Virus record (IMG/VR): IMGVR_UViG_3300022924_000032
Coordinates: 1 to 22,825 of that record
Length of the DNA stretch: 22,825 bases
From: a virus
Direction: 5' to 3' (one strand)
Shown: positions 13,967 through 22,167 of the stretch, piece after piece
Layout of the letters: every line of letters begins with the position of its first letter
Position numbering within the stretch: position 1 is the stretch's first letter
Translations under genes and position numbers: made by a program
The notes under the pieces: generated by a model
The model's database searches: none
Seen by the model: the letters and a program-made list of their open reading frames with translations, nothing else
Told to the model about the DNA's origin: nothing

Positions 13967-14758
13967 ATGTATGAAGTAACCGAAAATAGTACACAGCATG
14001 GGGTTAAAACACCACATGGTTATAAAACACCGCACCGTTACCCAGCGACCGGCATAAACTATACGCAGTTATTTGAGGACTTGAATTGGAAACTATACCC
14101 TACAGGCAGGGCATGGTATATGAAAAAAGGCGGTATTTTTGACAGGATACACAAGGCAATTGACCGCAGTTTTATCCGCTTGCTTGAAGATGGCAGATAC
14201 ACATTAGATAGTGTTTTTCCTGACAATGACAATTTTGATATTAACGATTGCCGCCTTTGGGAGTATAGACTTGGATTAATAACCAATGAAACGTTAAGCG
14301 TGTCGGTAAGGCGTGAAGCGATAAGGCGAAAAATAGCTTATCCAAATAATGTGAAAGCCAGGCAGCACCCGTTATTTATCCAAAGCCAATTACAGGCAGC
14401 GGGTTTTAATGTTTGGGTGCATGAAAATAAGTTTTTTGAGGGTGGCGAATGGGTGTATAAAACACCTGCTCAAATAACAGAAACAAGCATTACAGTAACA
14501 CAGCACGGGGGCGACACACAGCACGGTGGAGGCACTCAACACGGTTTTACCGGCTTTGATGTAATTGCCAACCAAGCGCGACCAAACGAGAGTTTTTCGG
14601 TAGATGATGAAAGCCTATGGGCAACGTTTTTTATAGGAGGAGAAGTTTTAGGGGATGCCGCTATTGTACCCGAAAGCAGGCAAATAGAGTTTAGGGAATT
14701 AGTTTTGAAATTAAAACCAGCGCATACGGTAGTTTTTACCTTTGTGGCGTATGCATAA
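13967..14758 (+). CDS. Tail protein, Mu gp48-like, with two histidine hexapeptide repeats
   Basis: 263 residues starting two bases after the J-like gene. The core (about residues 30-140) has NYTQLFEDLNWKLYPTGRAW, FDRIHKAIDRSFIRLLEDG and LWEYRLGLITNETLSVSVRR, matching the DUF2313/Mu gp48 type (tail protein I-like). These proteins connect the baseplate J ring to fibres. Two short stretches are unusual: T-Q/P-H-G/R units with His at 11, 17 and 23, and TQHG units with His at 180, 186 and 192, all at exact six-residue spacing. These might bind metal or form a repeated beta element; the function is unknown. Confidence 0.75.
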   Translation: MYEVTENSTQHGVKTPHGYKTPHRYPATGINYTQLFEDLNWKLYPTGRAWYMKKGGIFDRIHKAIDRSFIRLLEDGRYTLDSVFPDNDNFDINDCRLWEYRLGLITNETLSVSVRREAIRRKIAYPNNVKARQHPLFIQSQLQAAGFNVWVHENKFFEGGEWVYKTPAQITETSITVTQHGGDTQHGGGTQHGFTGFDVIANQARPNESFSVDDESLWATFFIGGEVLGDAAIVPESRQIEFRELVLKLKPAHTVVFTFVAYA

Positions 14759-14770
14759 CAAAATAAGAAA

Positions 14771-15829
14771 ATGAGAAAATTATTAGATGCCGGGAACGTT
14801 GATAATTCAAATCCTGCTGATTATCCCGATGGCAGGATAAAAGACAATACAGGGGCTGGCAATGGAACGCCTGTAAATGAGTTTACGAAAGGGGATATAC
14901 ACCAAACATTTTTAAAAGCCAAAAGGCTATACGGAATTGTTGAGAATGATTTGCCGGACAATGAAACAAACGGCTTTCAAATGCTTGACGGTATTATTGC
15001 CTTAGCTTCAAAAAACGACTTCATTTTAACCATAAGCGACAATGCGGGTATTTTGAATGTACCCGTTAAATTAGGGTATATGATAGTTGGGGAGCAAATT
15101 GTTTGCAAAGCTGGGTTAGATAAATCCACCCAAACACAAATACAAGGCACTGATGGGGCTTTATCTACCATAACGTATATTGGCAACTTTAAAACTAATG
15201 AGTATGTTAGATTGATTAAAACAGCATCAAATGCAATTACCCTTGTTCGGCTTGTAGATTCTGTAAATGCTGATTTGGTGGCGGGGGAAAATGGTTATCT
15301 AAAAAAAGCCAATCAAACCCAAAGTGATGCAGGTACAAGTGATTTGGTTGCTTTAACGCCTTTAGTTGACAAAGTAACCTTTACAAAAAGGGTAAACGGT
15401 ACTGATAGCGATGATTATTTAGCTAAACCAACAGGCGATGTGGATGAAAGAAACGGGCTTATATCCGCAGAGCTTATTAAGAAATTAATAGATTTTGAAA
15501 GCAGCGTTAAAAACACAGGCTTTATAAGCGGTATAAATCCAGGTTCAAGCGGTTCTTATACTGTAGGTGGGGACGTGGTTAGCGCGGTGGTTTTTGATGC
15601 TGGTAGTGGTCATACGGCAATAACGGTAACTGTTGCTAATACGCTTACTGATTTAGATTATTTTGTGCGCATGAGCGTTCAATCTTTATCCGTTGACATA
15701 AATACAGATACATCAATAGAAACACCTGTTTTTAAGCCTATTTCGGCAACTGTTTTCAGAATATCAATCAGGGAATCCGCAGGGTCTACACAAAATTTGA
15801 AAATACACATTGAAACTGTAAAACTATAA
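14771..15829 (+). CDS. Fibre-type structural protein, first paralogue
   Basis: 352 residues following the gp48-like gene, the usual place for tail fibres. The N-terminus (MRKLLDAGNV, then DYPDGRIKDNTG and NGTPVNE) resembles the start of the next gene, suggesting a shared baseplate-attachment domain of about 75 residues. The centre has GENGYLKKANQTQSDAGTSD, a phrase common in fibre proteins, and the C-terminal part (from about residue 250) is Ser/Gly/Val/Thr-rich beta structure that may be the distal domain. The receptor-binding role is inferred from position and composition. Confidence 0.6.
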   Translation: MRKLLDAGNVDNSNPADYPDGRIKDNTGAGNGTPVNEFTKGDIHQTFLKAKRLYGIVENDLPDNETNGFQMLDGIIALASKNDFILTISDNAGILNVPVKLGYMIVGEQIVCKAGLDKSTQTQIQGTDGALSTITYIGNFKTNEYVRLIKTASNAITLVRLVDSVNADLVAGENGYLKKANQTQSDAGTSDLVALTPLVDKVTFTKRVNGTDSDDYLAKPTGDVDERNGLISAELIKKLIDFESSVKNTGFISGINPGSSGSYTVGGDVVSAVVFDAGSGHTAITVTVANTLTDLDYFVRMSVQSLSVDINTDTSIETPVFKPISATVFRISIRESAGSTQNLKIHIETVKL

Positions 15830-15832
15830 CCA

Positions 15833-16981
15833 ATGAGAAAAATAAGCCAATTACCGGTAGTGAAGCAAGTTGATGCTGATTTTCCTAACGGTGCAATAAT
15901 AAACGAAACAGACACTAATGACGGAACACCCGTTGTTAGGGAAATATATAACGACCCGCTTGTAAATCTTTATAGAGTGCTTGACATTACTGGTGTGGTT
16001 GCTGATGGCGACGAAGATAGGGAGGGTAATTACCAACTTGTAGAAGCCCTGCAAAAACTACCAAACCTACTTAATGGTGTAGAGCATAGTTTATCGCTTT
16101 CAAGTGGTGTATGGAGCATACCGGTAGACCTTGCATTTGTGCCAAATAAATACATTTTTATTGCCCGTGCAACTGATGCCTATGTTTCAGGAACATTTAA
16201 AGGTTTTAATACAACGCCAAATTATTCGTTTACAAGTGCCGGGTTTAATGCTGGGGATGAGGTGCTGATTATAAAAGACAATTCAGGGGTAAGGGCATAT
16301 TCGTTAACAGGTGTTTCGGGGGGCGGAGGCATTGTTGACACCATAACTACAATAATGGGGATGCCATTGCAATATAATAACGATGTGGTTTTAAGGTATC
16401 AAAGCAACGGAACGCTAATGACTGACATTCCGAGTGTGTCTAACGTACAGTCAACAATAAGGGCTTTTGTAGCTGATACTGGTGTTATTGTAACGGATAT
16501 GTTTATTACGCAAAATAAGCTGATATGTGTTGTTTATTTTCCTACTGAAATTACATATAAATTTTATGATTTTAGCCTTTCAAACTTAAACGTGCCTACA
16601 TTGATGTCTATATCAGGTTTTACAATACCAGTAGGTACAGATTTTACACCGTATTTTTATGCTGACGACCAGTATATATATATCACAAACGACAACGGCA
16701 CAACGGTAAACGATAACAGGGTAACGCTTGCTACAATAGGCGCACATTCGCTTACATATTCTTCAATTGTAACTTTAGACACTTCATTTGTTAAGACTAC
16801 AAACGGGGCTTTAAAAGAAAAAAAACTATATACTTTTGTTGATGGTAAATTATCACGATTTGACGTTAACACAGGTTCGGTTATTGACTTAGGAACGTAT
16901 GATAGCGTTGTTGGGCAGTTATTCAGTTTTAGGGATAATGTATATTTTGGATCGGGGGAAATAGCAAGAAAATGGTTTTGA
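15833..16981 (+). CDS. Fibre-type or adhesin protein, second paralogue
   Basis: 382 residues. The first ~75 residues (MRKISQLP, DFPNGAIINETDTNDGTPV) align by eye with those of the preceding gene. After a Gly-rich hinge (SGGGGIVD near residue 165) the C-terminal ~215 residues contain repeated beta-type segments such as QNKLICVVYFPTEITYKFYDF, DDQYIYITND, KKLYTFVDGKLSRFD and RDNVYFGSGE, which look like blades of a beta-propeller. Such a domain could recognise a host surface glycan. The function is inferred; no catalytic motif is seen. Confidence 0.55.
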   Translation: MRKISQLPVVKQVDADFPNGAIINETDTNDGTPVVREIYNDPLVNLYRVLDITGVVADGDEDREGNYQLVEALQKLPNLLNGVEHSLSLSSGVWSIPVDLAFVPNKYIFIARATDAYVSGTFKGFNTTPNYSFTSAGFNAGDEVLIIKDNSGVRAYSLTGVSGGGGIVDTITTIMGMPLQYNNDVVLRYQSNGTLMTDIPSVSNVQSTIRAFVADTGVIVTDMFITQNKLICVVYFPTEITYKFYDFSLSNLNVPTLMSISGFTIPVGTDFTPYFYADDQYIYITNDNGTTVNDNRVTLATIGAHSLTYSSIVTLDTSFVKTTNGALKEKKLYTFVDGKLSRFDVNTGSVIDLGTYDSVVGQLFSFRDNVYFGSGEIARKWF

Positions 16982-16982
16982 T

Positions 16983-17633
16983 ATGCATTTAAACATAAAT
17001 ACAAGGGAGTGTATTAATCTAACGACACGGTTAACACAGTTGCACCGTTCGGCATTCCCTGTCGCTGTTAGAAGCACATTAAATGATGCTGCATTCAAAT
17101 CCAAAGCATTAATACCACAAGAAGCGGATAGCGAGTTCACTATTAGGCAAAAGAACCTGTTTAAAAACTTTTCAGGAGTAAATAAAGCAACTGGTTTTAA
17201 CCTTAACACCATGAAGTCAGAAGTGGGTTTAACAGATAAGCCGGGGGCTGATAAATTGGTTAAGGGTTTGGCAACGCAGGAAAAAGGCGGGACTTTGAAA
17301 GGGCGTAAATTAATACCTAATGATATGGGGCGTGTGTCGGGAATGCACAGTAAGAAACTTAAGGCTAAAAACAGATTTTCAAATATAAGGGTAGGCACAA
17401 GGGAAAACAGAATTAGCGGTACTAAGTTTTTCCTGCTTAAAAAAGGAAATAAGGGTACTGTTTTTGAAAATACAGGCAGGGGAATAAAACCTATTTATGT
17501 TTACCGTTCAAACCCAAATGTAAACTTAAGAAAAAAGCCATTTATAGAACCAAGTGCATTAAAGGCCGCGCAGGAAATGGATGAGTTTTACCGAAAAAAT
17601 GCAGAAAAACAATTTGCAAAATACCTAAGATAA
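16983..17633 (+). CDS. Minor tail protein Z-like / HK97 gp10-like protein
   Basis: 216 residues, strongly basic. The N-terminal helix TQLHRSAFPVAVRSTLNDAAFKSKALIP and the later RNPNVNLRKKPF-type end are in the style of minor tail protein Z and gp10-like tail completion proteins. The centre is rich in Lys and Gly (GMHSKKLKAKNRF). In lambda, Z lies between head completion and tail tube genes, so its place here after the fibre genes and just before gpN is unusual. The assignment is tentative. Confidence 0.45.
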   Translation: MHLNINTRECINLTTRLTQLHRSAFPVAVRSTLNDAAFKSKALIPQEADSEFTIRQKNLFKNFSGVNKATGFNLNTMKSEVGLTDKPGADKLVKGLATQEKGGTLKGRKLIPNDMGRVSGMHSKKLKAKNRFSNIRVGTRENRISGTKFFLLKKGNKGTVFENTGRGIKPIYVYRSNPNVNLRKKPFIEPSALKAAQEMDEFYRKNAEKQFAKYLR

Positions 17634-17635
17634 AA

Positions 17636-18871
17636 ATGGCAACATGGCAGGATAAAATAGACAACGTAATATTTACGATAACCACAGGGGATGGAAAAGT
17701 ATTTTATCCCCTTTGGCGTAATGCTTCAAAAAACACAGAATTTAATACTACAGGATTTGACTTTATTAATGTTCCAGGCACTTTGTATGAGCGAAAAGAA
17801 AACAGGGGGAGCGCGTTCCCTTTACAATTCTTTTTTGATGGTGCTGATTGTTTGGATAAAGCAGAAGCATTTGAAACGGCTGCAAAAGATAAACGCATAT
17901 GGACGGTGTTACATCCATTTTACGGAACGATTAAGGGACAACCGGTATCTATAGGCAGGGTAGACACATTAAACTTTGTAGAGATAAATGTAGACTTTTG
18001 GGAGAGCATAGATGTAGATTATCCAAATGCAAATTACAGCGTAAAGGATAACACGTTTGCAAAGAAAACCGATGTATTAGAAAATTGCGCTGATAGTTTT
18101 TCAAGCAAGCCCGTATTTGAGAGTTCAGACATCGTAAAGAGTAAAGATACCGTTAAACAATTTGCATCTACTATAGAGCCTGTAGTTACATCAGGGATAG
18201 GATTAGATGATGCTTTATATACAGAATACCAATATTACGCCTCGGTAGCTTTAAAAGCAGTCGATAACCTGCTTTCAAATTCAAACGGATATATCAAATC
18301 GGTGCAGGATTTATTGGGTTTGCCAGCGAGAATAGAAACATCGGTAACAGTTCGTTTAGATGGGTATAAAAGGGCTTATGGTAACATAAAAACAACACTT
18401 ACTACTATTGCGGATAAGTTAGGCTTTGAAAGTAATGGAGGGGCTATAATAGCAAATTATTGTGATGCGGCCGTAAATCCTATTGATACAGATTATACTA
18501 CCATGCCACAAGTGCAACAGGCGGCAACCGATCTAATGCAAATGTACACCGATTATGTAGCTACTTTAGATGAGGCGGCAGTTAGCATATACGACACGTC
18601 AGACACTTACCAAGCTGATGCAAGCGTACAAAGTGAAATATACGGCATCGTTATGTACACTATCGCAAACCTGCAACAACTGGCTTTTAACGCACAACAG
18701 GAGCGTATAGTTTACACGGATAACGACACAAATATTATTTTGCTCGTGCATCGTTATTTAGGGCTTGACGTACTGGATGAAAACATTGATAAATTCAGGG
18801 AGATAAACGGGATTAAATTAAACGAGTTGTTTAATATCCGTAAGGGGCGAAAAATCATTTTTTACATATAA
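17636..18871 (+). CDS. DNA circularisation / baseplate protein (Mu gpN-like)
   Basis: 411 residues. The N-terminal ~110 residues carry the DNA_circ_N-type pattern: a Trp start (MATWQDKIDN), DFINVPGTLYERKENRGSAFPLQFFF, and an HPFYGTIKGQPVSIG strand, which in Mu gpN lies at the baseplate. The C-terminal ~40 residues (HRYLGLDVLDENIDKFREIN then a basic, aromatic end) resemble the LysM-like end of this family. It would form part of the baseplate hub ring around the tube end. gpP-like and gp45-like genes follow, the same N-P-45 order as in Mu. Confidence 0.75.
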   Translation: MATWQDKIDNVIFTITTGDGKVFYPLWRNASKNTEFNTTGFDFINVPGTLYERKENRGSAFPLQFFFDGADCLDKAEAFETAAKDKRIWTVLHPFYGTIKGQPVSIGRVDTLNFVEINVDFWESIDVDYPNANYSVKDNTFAKKTDVLENCADSFSSKPVFESSDIVKSKDTVKQFASTIEPVVTSGIGLDDALYTEYQYYASVALKAVDNLLSNSNGYIKSVQDLLGLPARIETSVTVRLDGYKRAYGNIKTTLTTIADKLGFESNGGAIIANYCDAAVNPIDTDYTTMPQVQQAATDLMQMYTDYVATLDEAAVSIYDTSDTYQADASVQSEIYGIVMYTIANLQQLAFNAQQERIVYTDNDTNIILLVHRYLGLDVLDENIDKFREINGIKLNELFNIRKGRKIIFYI

Positions 18872-18874
18872 GTT

Positions 18875-19939
18875 ATGCCAAGAAGATTTACAGGTAAAAT
18901 AGAGATAAGCGGTAAAAAGATAGAGTTCTTAAGCGATATAAAAATAGATTTATCGCTTGATAGCATTGCATCTACATTCTCATTTAGAACACGGTTTAAC
19001 CCTGAAAATGACGACCACAAAGAATTGTTTAAGCCACTATCTTACCAAACATGCAAGATATATAGTTCAGACGATAAATTGATGCTTACAGGCACGATTT
19101 TAAACCATGCTTTTGAAAGCAATAAAGATGTTAATTTAGTGGCAATATCCGGATATTCAAAATGCGGCATTTTGGAGGATGTTTGCGTACCTGTAAGCGC
19201 ATACCCTTTAGAAAGCCTTAATCGTTCTTTAAAAGACATTGCAAGCCGTTTATGCGGGTTATTTGGCATAGGTTTAGTAATTGATAGTTCAGTTTCAAAT
19301 TTAGCAGGACAGGTTTTTGCAACTACAGAAGCAAGCCCAACCGATACAATTAAAACCTACCTGTCAAAACTAACCAGCCAAAAGAATATTGTATTGAGCC
19401 ACGATGCAAAAGGGAATGTGGTAATGTTTAAGCCCAATGGCGAAATGAAAGCGAAGTATTATTTTAATAGTACAAATTCATTAAGCATGAGCAGTAGTTA
19501 TAACGGTCAGGGTATGCATAGCCATATACAAGTTGTAAGACAACCGAGCGAAGGTAATGAGGGTTCAGGGGTTGCGGATAGCATAACTAACCCATTGATT
19601 AAATTATACAGGCCATCGACAAAGGTTTTAAGTAGTGGCGAAGATACTGACACGGCAAACGCGGCAAATAACGAACTTGCAGCAGAATTAAAAAACATCG
19701 GGCGTAAGGTTAAACTACTTGGATGCTTTGATGACATAAAGCCAGGGGATATTGTGAATATTCACGACCACGCAACATACTCATTCGCATATAGTAGATA
19801 CATGGTTTCATCGATTAATTTTACATTTAGTGAAAAAGAAGATATAACCGAGTTAGATTTGGTATTGCCCGAAACGTACACAGGCGAAATACCTAAAGAT
19901 ATATTGTTTTTTTATAAAACCCATTTACACAATATATAA
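18875..19939 (+). CDS. Baseplate hub protein (Mu gpP/gp44-like)
   Basis: 354 residues of the gp27/gpD/gpP hub type. It starts MPRRFTGKIEISGKKIEF and contains the SYQTCKIYSSDDKLMLTGTILNH barrel portion, the LKDIASRLCGLFGIGLVID segment, and a second barrel with KLLGCFDDIKPGDIVNIHD. Hub trimers close the end of the tube and hold the spike. Its stop shares one base with the next start (TAATG at 19937-19941), implying coupled hub and spike synthesis. Confidence 0.75.
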   Translation: MPRRFTGKIEISGKKIEFLSDIKIDLSLDSIASTFSFRTRFNPENDDHKELFKPLSYQTCKIYSSDDKLMLTGTILNHAFESNKDVNLVAISGYSKCGILEDVCVPVSAYPLESLNRSLKDIASRLCGLFGIGLVIDSSVSNLAGQVFATTEASPTDTIKTYLSKLTSQKNIVLSHDAKGNVVMFKPNGEMKAKYYFNSTNSLSMSSSYNGQGMHSHIQVVRQPSEGNEGSGVADSITNPLIKLYRPSTKVLSSGEDTDTANAANNELAAELKNIGRKVKLLGCFDDIKPGDIVNIHDHATYSFAYSRYMVSSINFTFSEKEDITELDLVLPETYTGEIPKDILFFYKTHLHNI

Positions 19940-20436
19940 TGAACATTTATACAAAATTTGTAGAATTAATAAGCAACACAGGTAAACGCGTGTTTAAGCT
20001 TAAAGGTGTTGGGGGTTCGGCTGTTACTGCTAAAGAAGCAATGCCGTGGGGTTATGACGGAAACCCTATAAAAGGCACAGCCGCATTAATGGCTTACACT
20101 TCAAATGCATCGGAACGCGCTGTTATAGGTTATTCAAATTCGTTTCAAGAAGCAGCAGATGGGGAAGTTAGGATATATTCTGTAGACCCCGAAAAAAGCA
20201 GCGTATCGAGTTATGTATGGTGTCATACTAACGGGATAACTGAAATAAACGGCAATCAATATTCGGTTGTTAGATACGAGCCATTGAATACTAATTTAGC
20301 AGATATGGTAAGCCAAATAAATGCACAGTTAACCGCTATACAGGCAGGTACAACGCCAATAGGGGGTACTTACGTTGCTGTACCTATAACACTAAATATT
20401 AATCAATCTAAAAGCCCAACGGTAAAAATTAAATAA
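19939..20436 (+). CDS. Baseplate spike-type protein (Mu gp45-like)
   Basis: 165 residues. The start resembles gp45/gpV proteins, with NPIKGTAALMAYTSNASERAVIGYSN and DGEVRIYSVDPE forming an OB-fold-like region. The C-terminus is short and ends in Thr/Pro/Lys-rich sequence (NQSKSPTVKIK), with no obvious HxH apex motif seen in many spikes. It may therefore lack the metal-capped tip, or the tip may be another protein. The assignment rests on the gpP neighbour and the OB-like region. Confidence 0.6.
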   Translation: MNIYTKFVELISNTGKRVFKLKGVGGSAVTAKEAMPWGYDGNPIKGTAALMAYTSNASERAVIGYSNSFQEAADGEVRIYSVDPEKSSVSSYVWCHTNGITEINGNQYSVVRYEPLNTNLADMVSQINAQLTAIQAGTTPIGGTYVAVPITLNINQSKSPTVKIK

Positions 20437-20477
20437 GGACTAACTTGCGATAGTTGGGAATTTGTTTTGTTTGTTTT

Positions 20478-20507
20478 GCCCTGTCATTAATTTGGCAGGG
20501 CTTTTTT
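20478..20507 (+). terminator. Strong intrinsic terminator of the late operon
   Basis: GCCCTG (20478-20483) pairs with CAGGGC (20496-20501). The stem extends to 9 bp with one G-U pair, loop TTAATT (20487-20492), followed by six T. It closes the head-tail operon 41 bases after the gp45-like stop. Confidence 0.85.
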
Positions 20508-20565
20508 ATTTAAAATAAATTTTAAAGTTTTATTGTAAAAAGTTTTTTTATTAAAATTTATTTTA

Positions 20566-20573
20566 TAGTTTTG
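20566..20573 (+). promoter_or_regulatory. Bacteroidetes-type -7 box before second operon
   Basis: TAGTTTTG matches TAnnTTTG and lies 31 bases before ATG 20605. No good TTG box is found at normal spacing; the upstream sequence is very rich in A and T. It would drive the pentapeptide gene and the small genes after it. Confidence 0.5.
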
Positions 20574-20604
20574 GGGTGTAATTAAAACTAAATAATAGTA
20601 TTTT

Positions 20605-21219
20605 ATGAAAACAAGATTAGAAATTAAAAACAGATTTACCGGTAAAATTATTTTTGAATTTGAAACTGAAAATAACACAATTAAAAAAACAATAGACGCT
20701 TATATAAAGCAAGAACTTAAAACTAAATTCCGTGCTGACCTGACCGATGCTAACCTGACCGATGCTGACCTGACCGATGCTAACCTGACCGATGCTAACC
20801 TGACCCGTGCTAACCTGACCGATGCTAACCTGACCCGTGCTAACCTGACCGATGCTAACCTGACCGATGCTAACCTGACCCGTGCTAACCTGACCGATGC
20901 TGACCTTTTAATGTTTAAGTCTGATTTATGGAGAGTTTTACTTATGTATAAAACAGAAGTAAGTGGATTAAAAAATGCAATCATATGTGGTCGAATTAAC
21001 GGGTCTGTGTATTCAGGAGAATGTGCGTGCCTAAAAGGGACTATTGCCAATGTAAAGGGTTGTGAAATAGATTTACTCCCTAATATAACTAAATCTACAA
21101 GCGAGCCTTCTGAGCAATGGTTTTTACAATTTAAAGAGGGTCAAAATCCTGAAAATTCAAAAACAATGAAATTAACTTTAGATTGGATTGAGGAATTTGA
21201 AATATTTTTAAAAGCATAA
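20605..21219 (+). CDS. Pentapeptide-repeat protein
   Basis: 204 residues in three parts. Residues 1-42 form an N-terminal domain ([20 protein letters not shown]). Residues 43-100 are twelve A(D/N)LT(D/R) pentapeptides, which would form a right-handed quadrilateral beta-helix. Residues 101-204 form a C-terminal domain with [21 protein letters not shown] and [15 protein letters not shown] recall this domain downstream of pentapeptide repeats in many phage proteins. A 16-residue N-terminal stretch is Lys/Glu-rich. Its function is unknown; some pentapeptide proteins mimic DNA and bind gyrase, but nothing here shows that. It is the first gene after the late terminator. Confidence 0.8.
   Translation: MKTRLEIKNRFTGKIIFEFETENNTIKKTIDAYIKQELKTKFRADLTDANLTDADLTDANLTDANLTRANLTDANLTRANLTDANLTDANLTRANLTDADLLMFKSDLWRVLLMYKTEVSGLKNAIICGRINGSVYSGECACLKGTIANVKGCEIDLLPNITKSTSEPSEQWFLQFKEGQNPENSKTMKLTLDWIEEFEIFLKA
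20731..20904 (+). repeat. Tandem 15-bp repeats encoding pentapeptides
   Basis: A 9-base partial unit followed by eleven full 15-base units (20740-20904) of form CTGACC-GAT/CGT-GCT-AAC/GAC. Units differ only at two codons, GAT or CGT (Asp/Arg) and AAC or GAC (Asn/Asp); all other bases are identical. Such low divergence implies recent expansion or ongoing homogenisation. Copy changes would keep the reading frame. Confidence 0.9.
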
Positions 21220-21225
21220 AATGTA

Positions 21226-21348
21226 ATGCCAGATCCAAACGACGAATTATTTAACTTAACAATTGAAGAATATGAGCGACTTAAACAACAAGGATTTCAC
21301 GGAACAGAAACCGGAGAACCCGCCAGCATTCCCAACGACATGGGATAG
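21226..21348 (+). CDS. Possible 40-residue protein overlapping the next gene
   Basis: ATG 21226 to TAG 21346-21348 encodes a sequence beginning MPDPNDELFNLTIEEYERLK, which looks like an ordinary acidic helical peptide. Its last 77 bases overlap the next gene (start 21272) in another frame. It begins six bases after the pentapeptide stop. It is either a real small gene or the upstream lead-in of a translationally coupled pair; support is limited to composition and spacing. Confidence 0.35.
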   Translation: MPDPNDELFNLTIEEYERLKQQGFHGTETGEPASIPNDMG

Positions 21349-21529
21349 TTCACATAACGCATCTGTGATTACCGAAAACGGCATGACATTAAGAGATTAT
21401 TTTGCGGCAAAAGCTATGCAGGCATTTGCTACATCCCCACGAGAGTATGATGTGGTTAATAGTCATATAACTTGTGCTAAAGAAGCTTATTTATTGGCCG
21501 ATGCAATGATTAAACAACGTGAGTTATGA
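21272..21529 (+). CDS. Conserved phage protein with TLRDYFAAKAMQ motif
   Basis: 85 residues. I chose ATG 21272 over the in-frame TTG 21263. The sequence contains PPAFPTTWDS and NGMTLRDYFAAKAMQAF, a motif that I recall from many short phage and prophage proteins of unknown function. The N-terminus is polar and the C-terminus helical (HITCAKEAYLLADAMIKQ). Its last codons overlap the next start (ATGA at 21526-21529). Confidence 0.7.
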   Translation: MSDLNNKDFTEQKPENPPAFPTTWDSSHNASVITENGMTLRDYFAAKAMQAFATSPREYDVVNSHITCAKEAYLLADAMIKQREL

Positions 21530-21852
21530 GAGAAGCAGAAGTAAGAAAAGAGATAGTCTTATACGGCCTAACGTGGGAAGATTTCCAGGCCTTTATATTC
21601 GGTAAAAGAGTTGAAGTCGATGGTATGGGTAAGTACTATTTTACCAGCGAGGTTAGCGATTTTATCAACGCGAATAAGCCCAAAGAAATGAAGCAATTAA
21701 TCAATCAGTATGATACCAAATCGGATGCTAATTTAGCAATACAAAGAGATGTTTATTTATTTATACAGAGAAATTACACAGTGCTTTTTGGTAGTACATT
21801 TTTTGATACCATATCGAGTAAACACACATCAATAATTTTTTATTACGAGTAA
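21526..21852 (+). CDS. Hypothetical 108-residue protein
   Basis: Starts at an ATGA overlap with the previous gene. It contains LTWEDFQAFIFGKRVEVDG and YYFTSEVSDFINANKP, then an alpha-helical middle. The C-terminal end is aromatic (HTSIIFYYE). No family is recognised. The tight spacing on both sides (no gap to the next gene) shows it belongs to the same operon. Confidence 0.65.
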   Translation: MREAEVRKEIVLYGLTWEDFQAFIFGKRVEVDGMGKYYFTSEVSDFINANKPKEMKQLINQYDTKSDANLAIQRDVYLFIQRNYTVLFGSTFFDTISSKHTSIIFYYE

Positions 21853-22164
21853 ATGGCAAAGAGAACAATTATAGATTTAATAAAGGCTTTTGAGATACTT
21901 AAGAGCCGGGGGATAAAATACAATCAAAGCATGGTTGTAGAGCAATTTAAGGTAACAGCACCAACTATTAACCTTTGGCAAAAACAAGCTCCTGAAACGG
22001 TTGTATGTATGCAGTATTGCATAAAAGAAAGCAAACGAGAGTTTCCGGATATATTGAAAAAAATAAGAGCAAACAATGATTTCAAGGATAAGCCCCTGGA
22101 TTTCATTATGGCTTTCTGCAATTCAACAGGTTTAACTTTTAAAGAAGTAGTAAGGGAGGTTTAG
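21853..22164 (+). CDS. Small protein with possible helix-turn-helix
   Basis: 103 residues, beginning directly after the preceding stop. Residues 25-44 (QSMVVEQFKVTAPTINLWQK) have the spacing and character of a helix-turn-helix, with a turn at VTAP and a candidate recognition helix TINLWQK. The C-terminal half is helical (PDILKKIRANNDFKDKP, LTFKEVVREV). It may regulate phage transcription or replication, but this rests on motif shape only and could be a DNA-binding recombination accessory. Confidence 0.5.
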   Translation: MAKRTIIDLIKAFEILKSRGIKYNQSMVVEQFKVTAPTINLWQKQAPETVVCMQYCIKESKREFPDILKKIRANNDFKDKPLDFIMAFCNSTGLTFKEVVREV

Positions 22165-22167
22165 ATT

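Noticed and set aside
16674-16684. TA dinucleotide run as a regulatory or origin element
   Set aside because: It is short, in frame, and encodes YIYI in a beta segment of the fibre protein.
17691-17954. 87-codon + strand frame inside the gpN-like gene
   Set aside because: It is embedded in the well-supported DNA_circ_N region in another frame and has no recognisable features.
20731-20904. CRISPR-like or satellite array
   Set aside because: The 15-bp units are tandem with no spacers and lie in frame inside a pentapeptide-repeat gene, so they are coding repeats.
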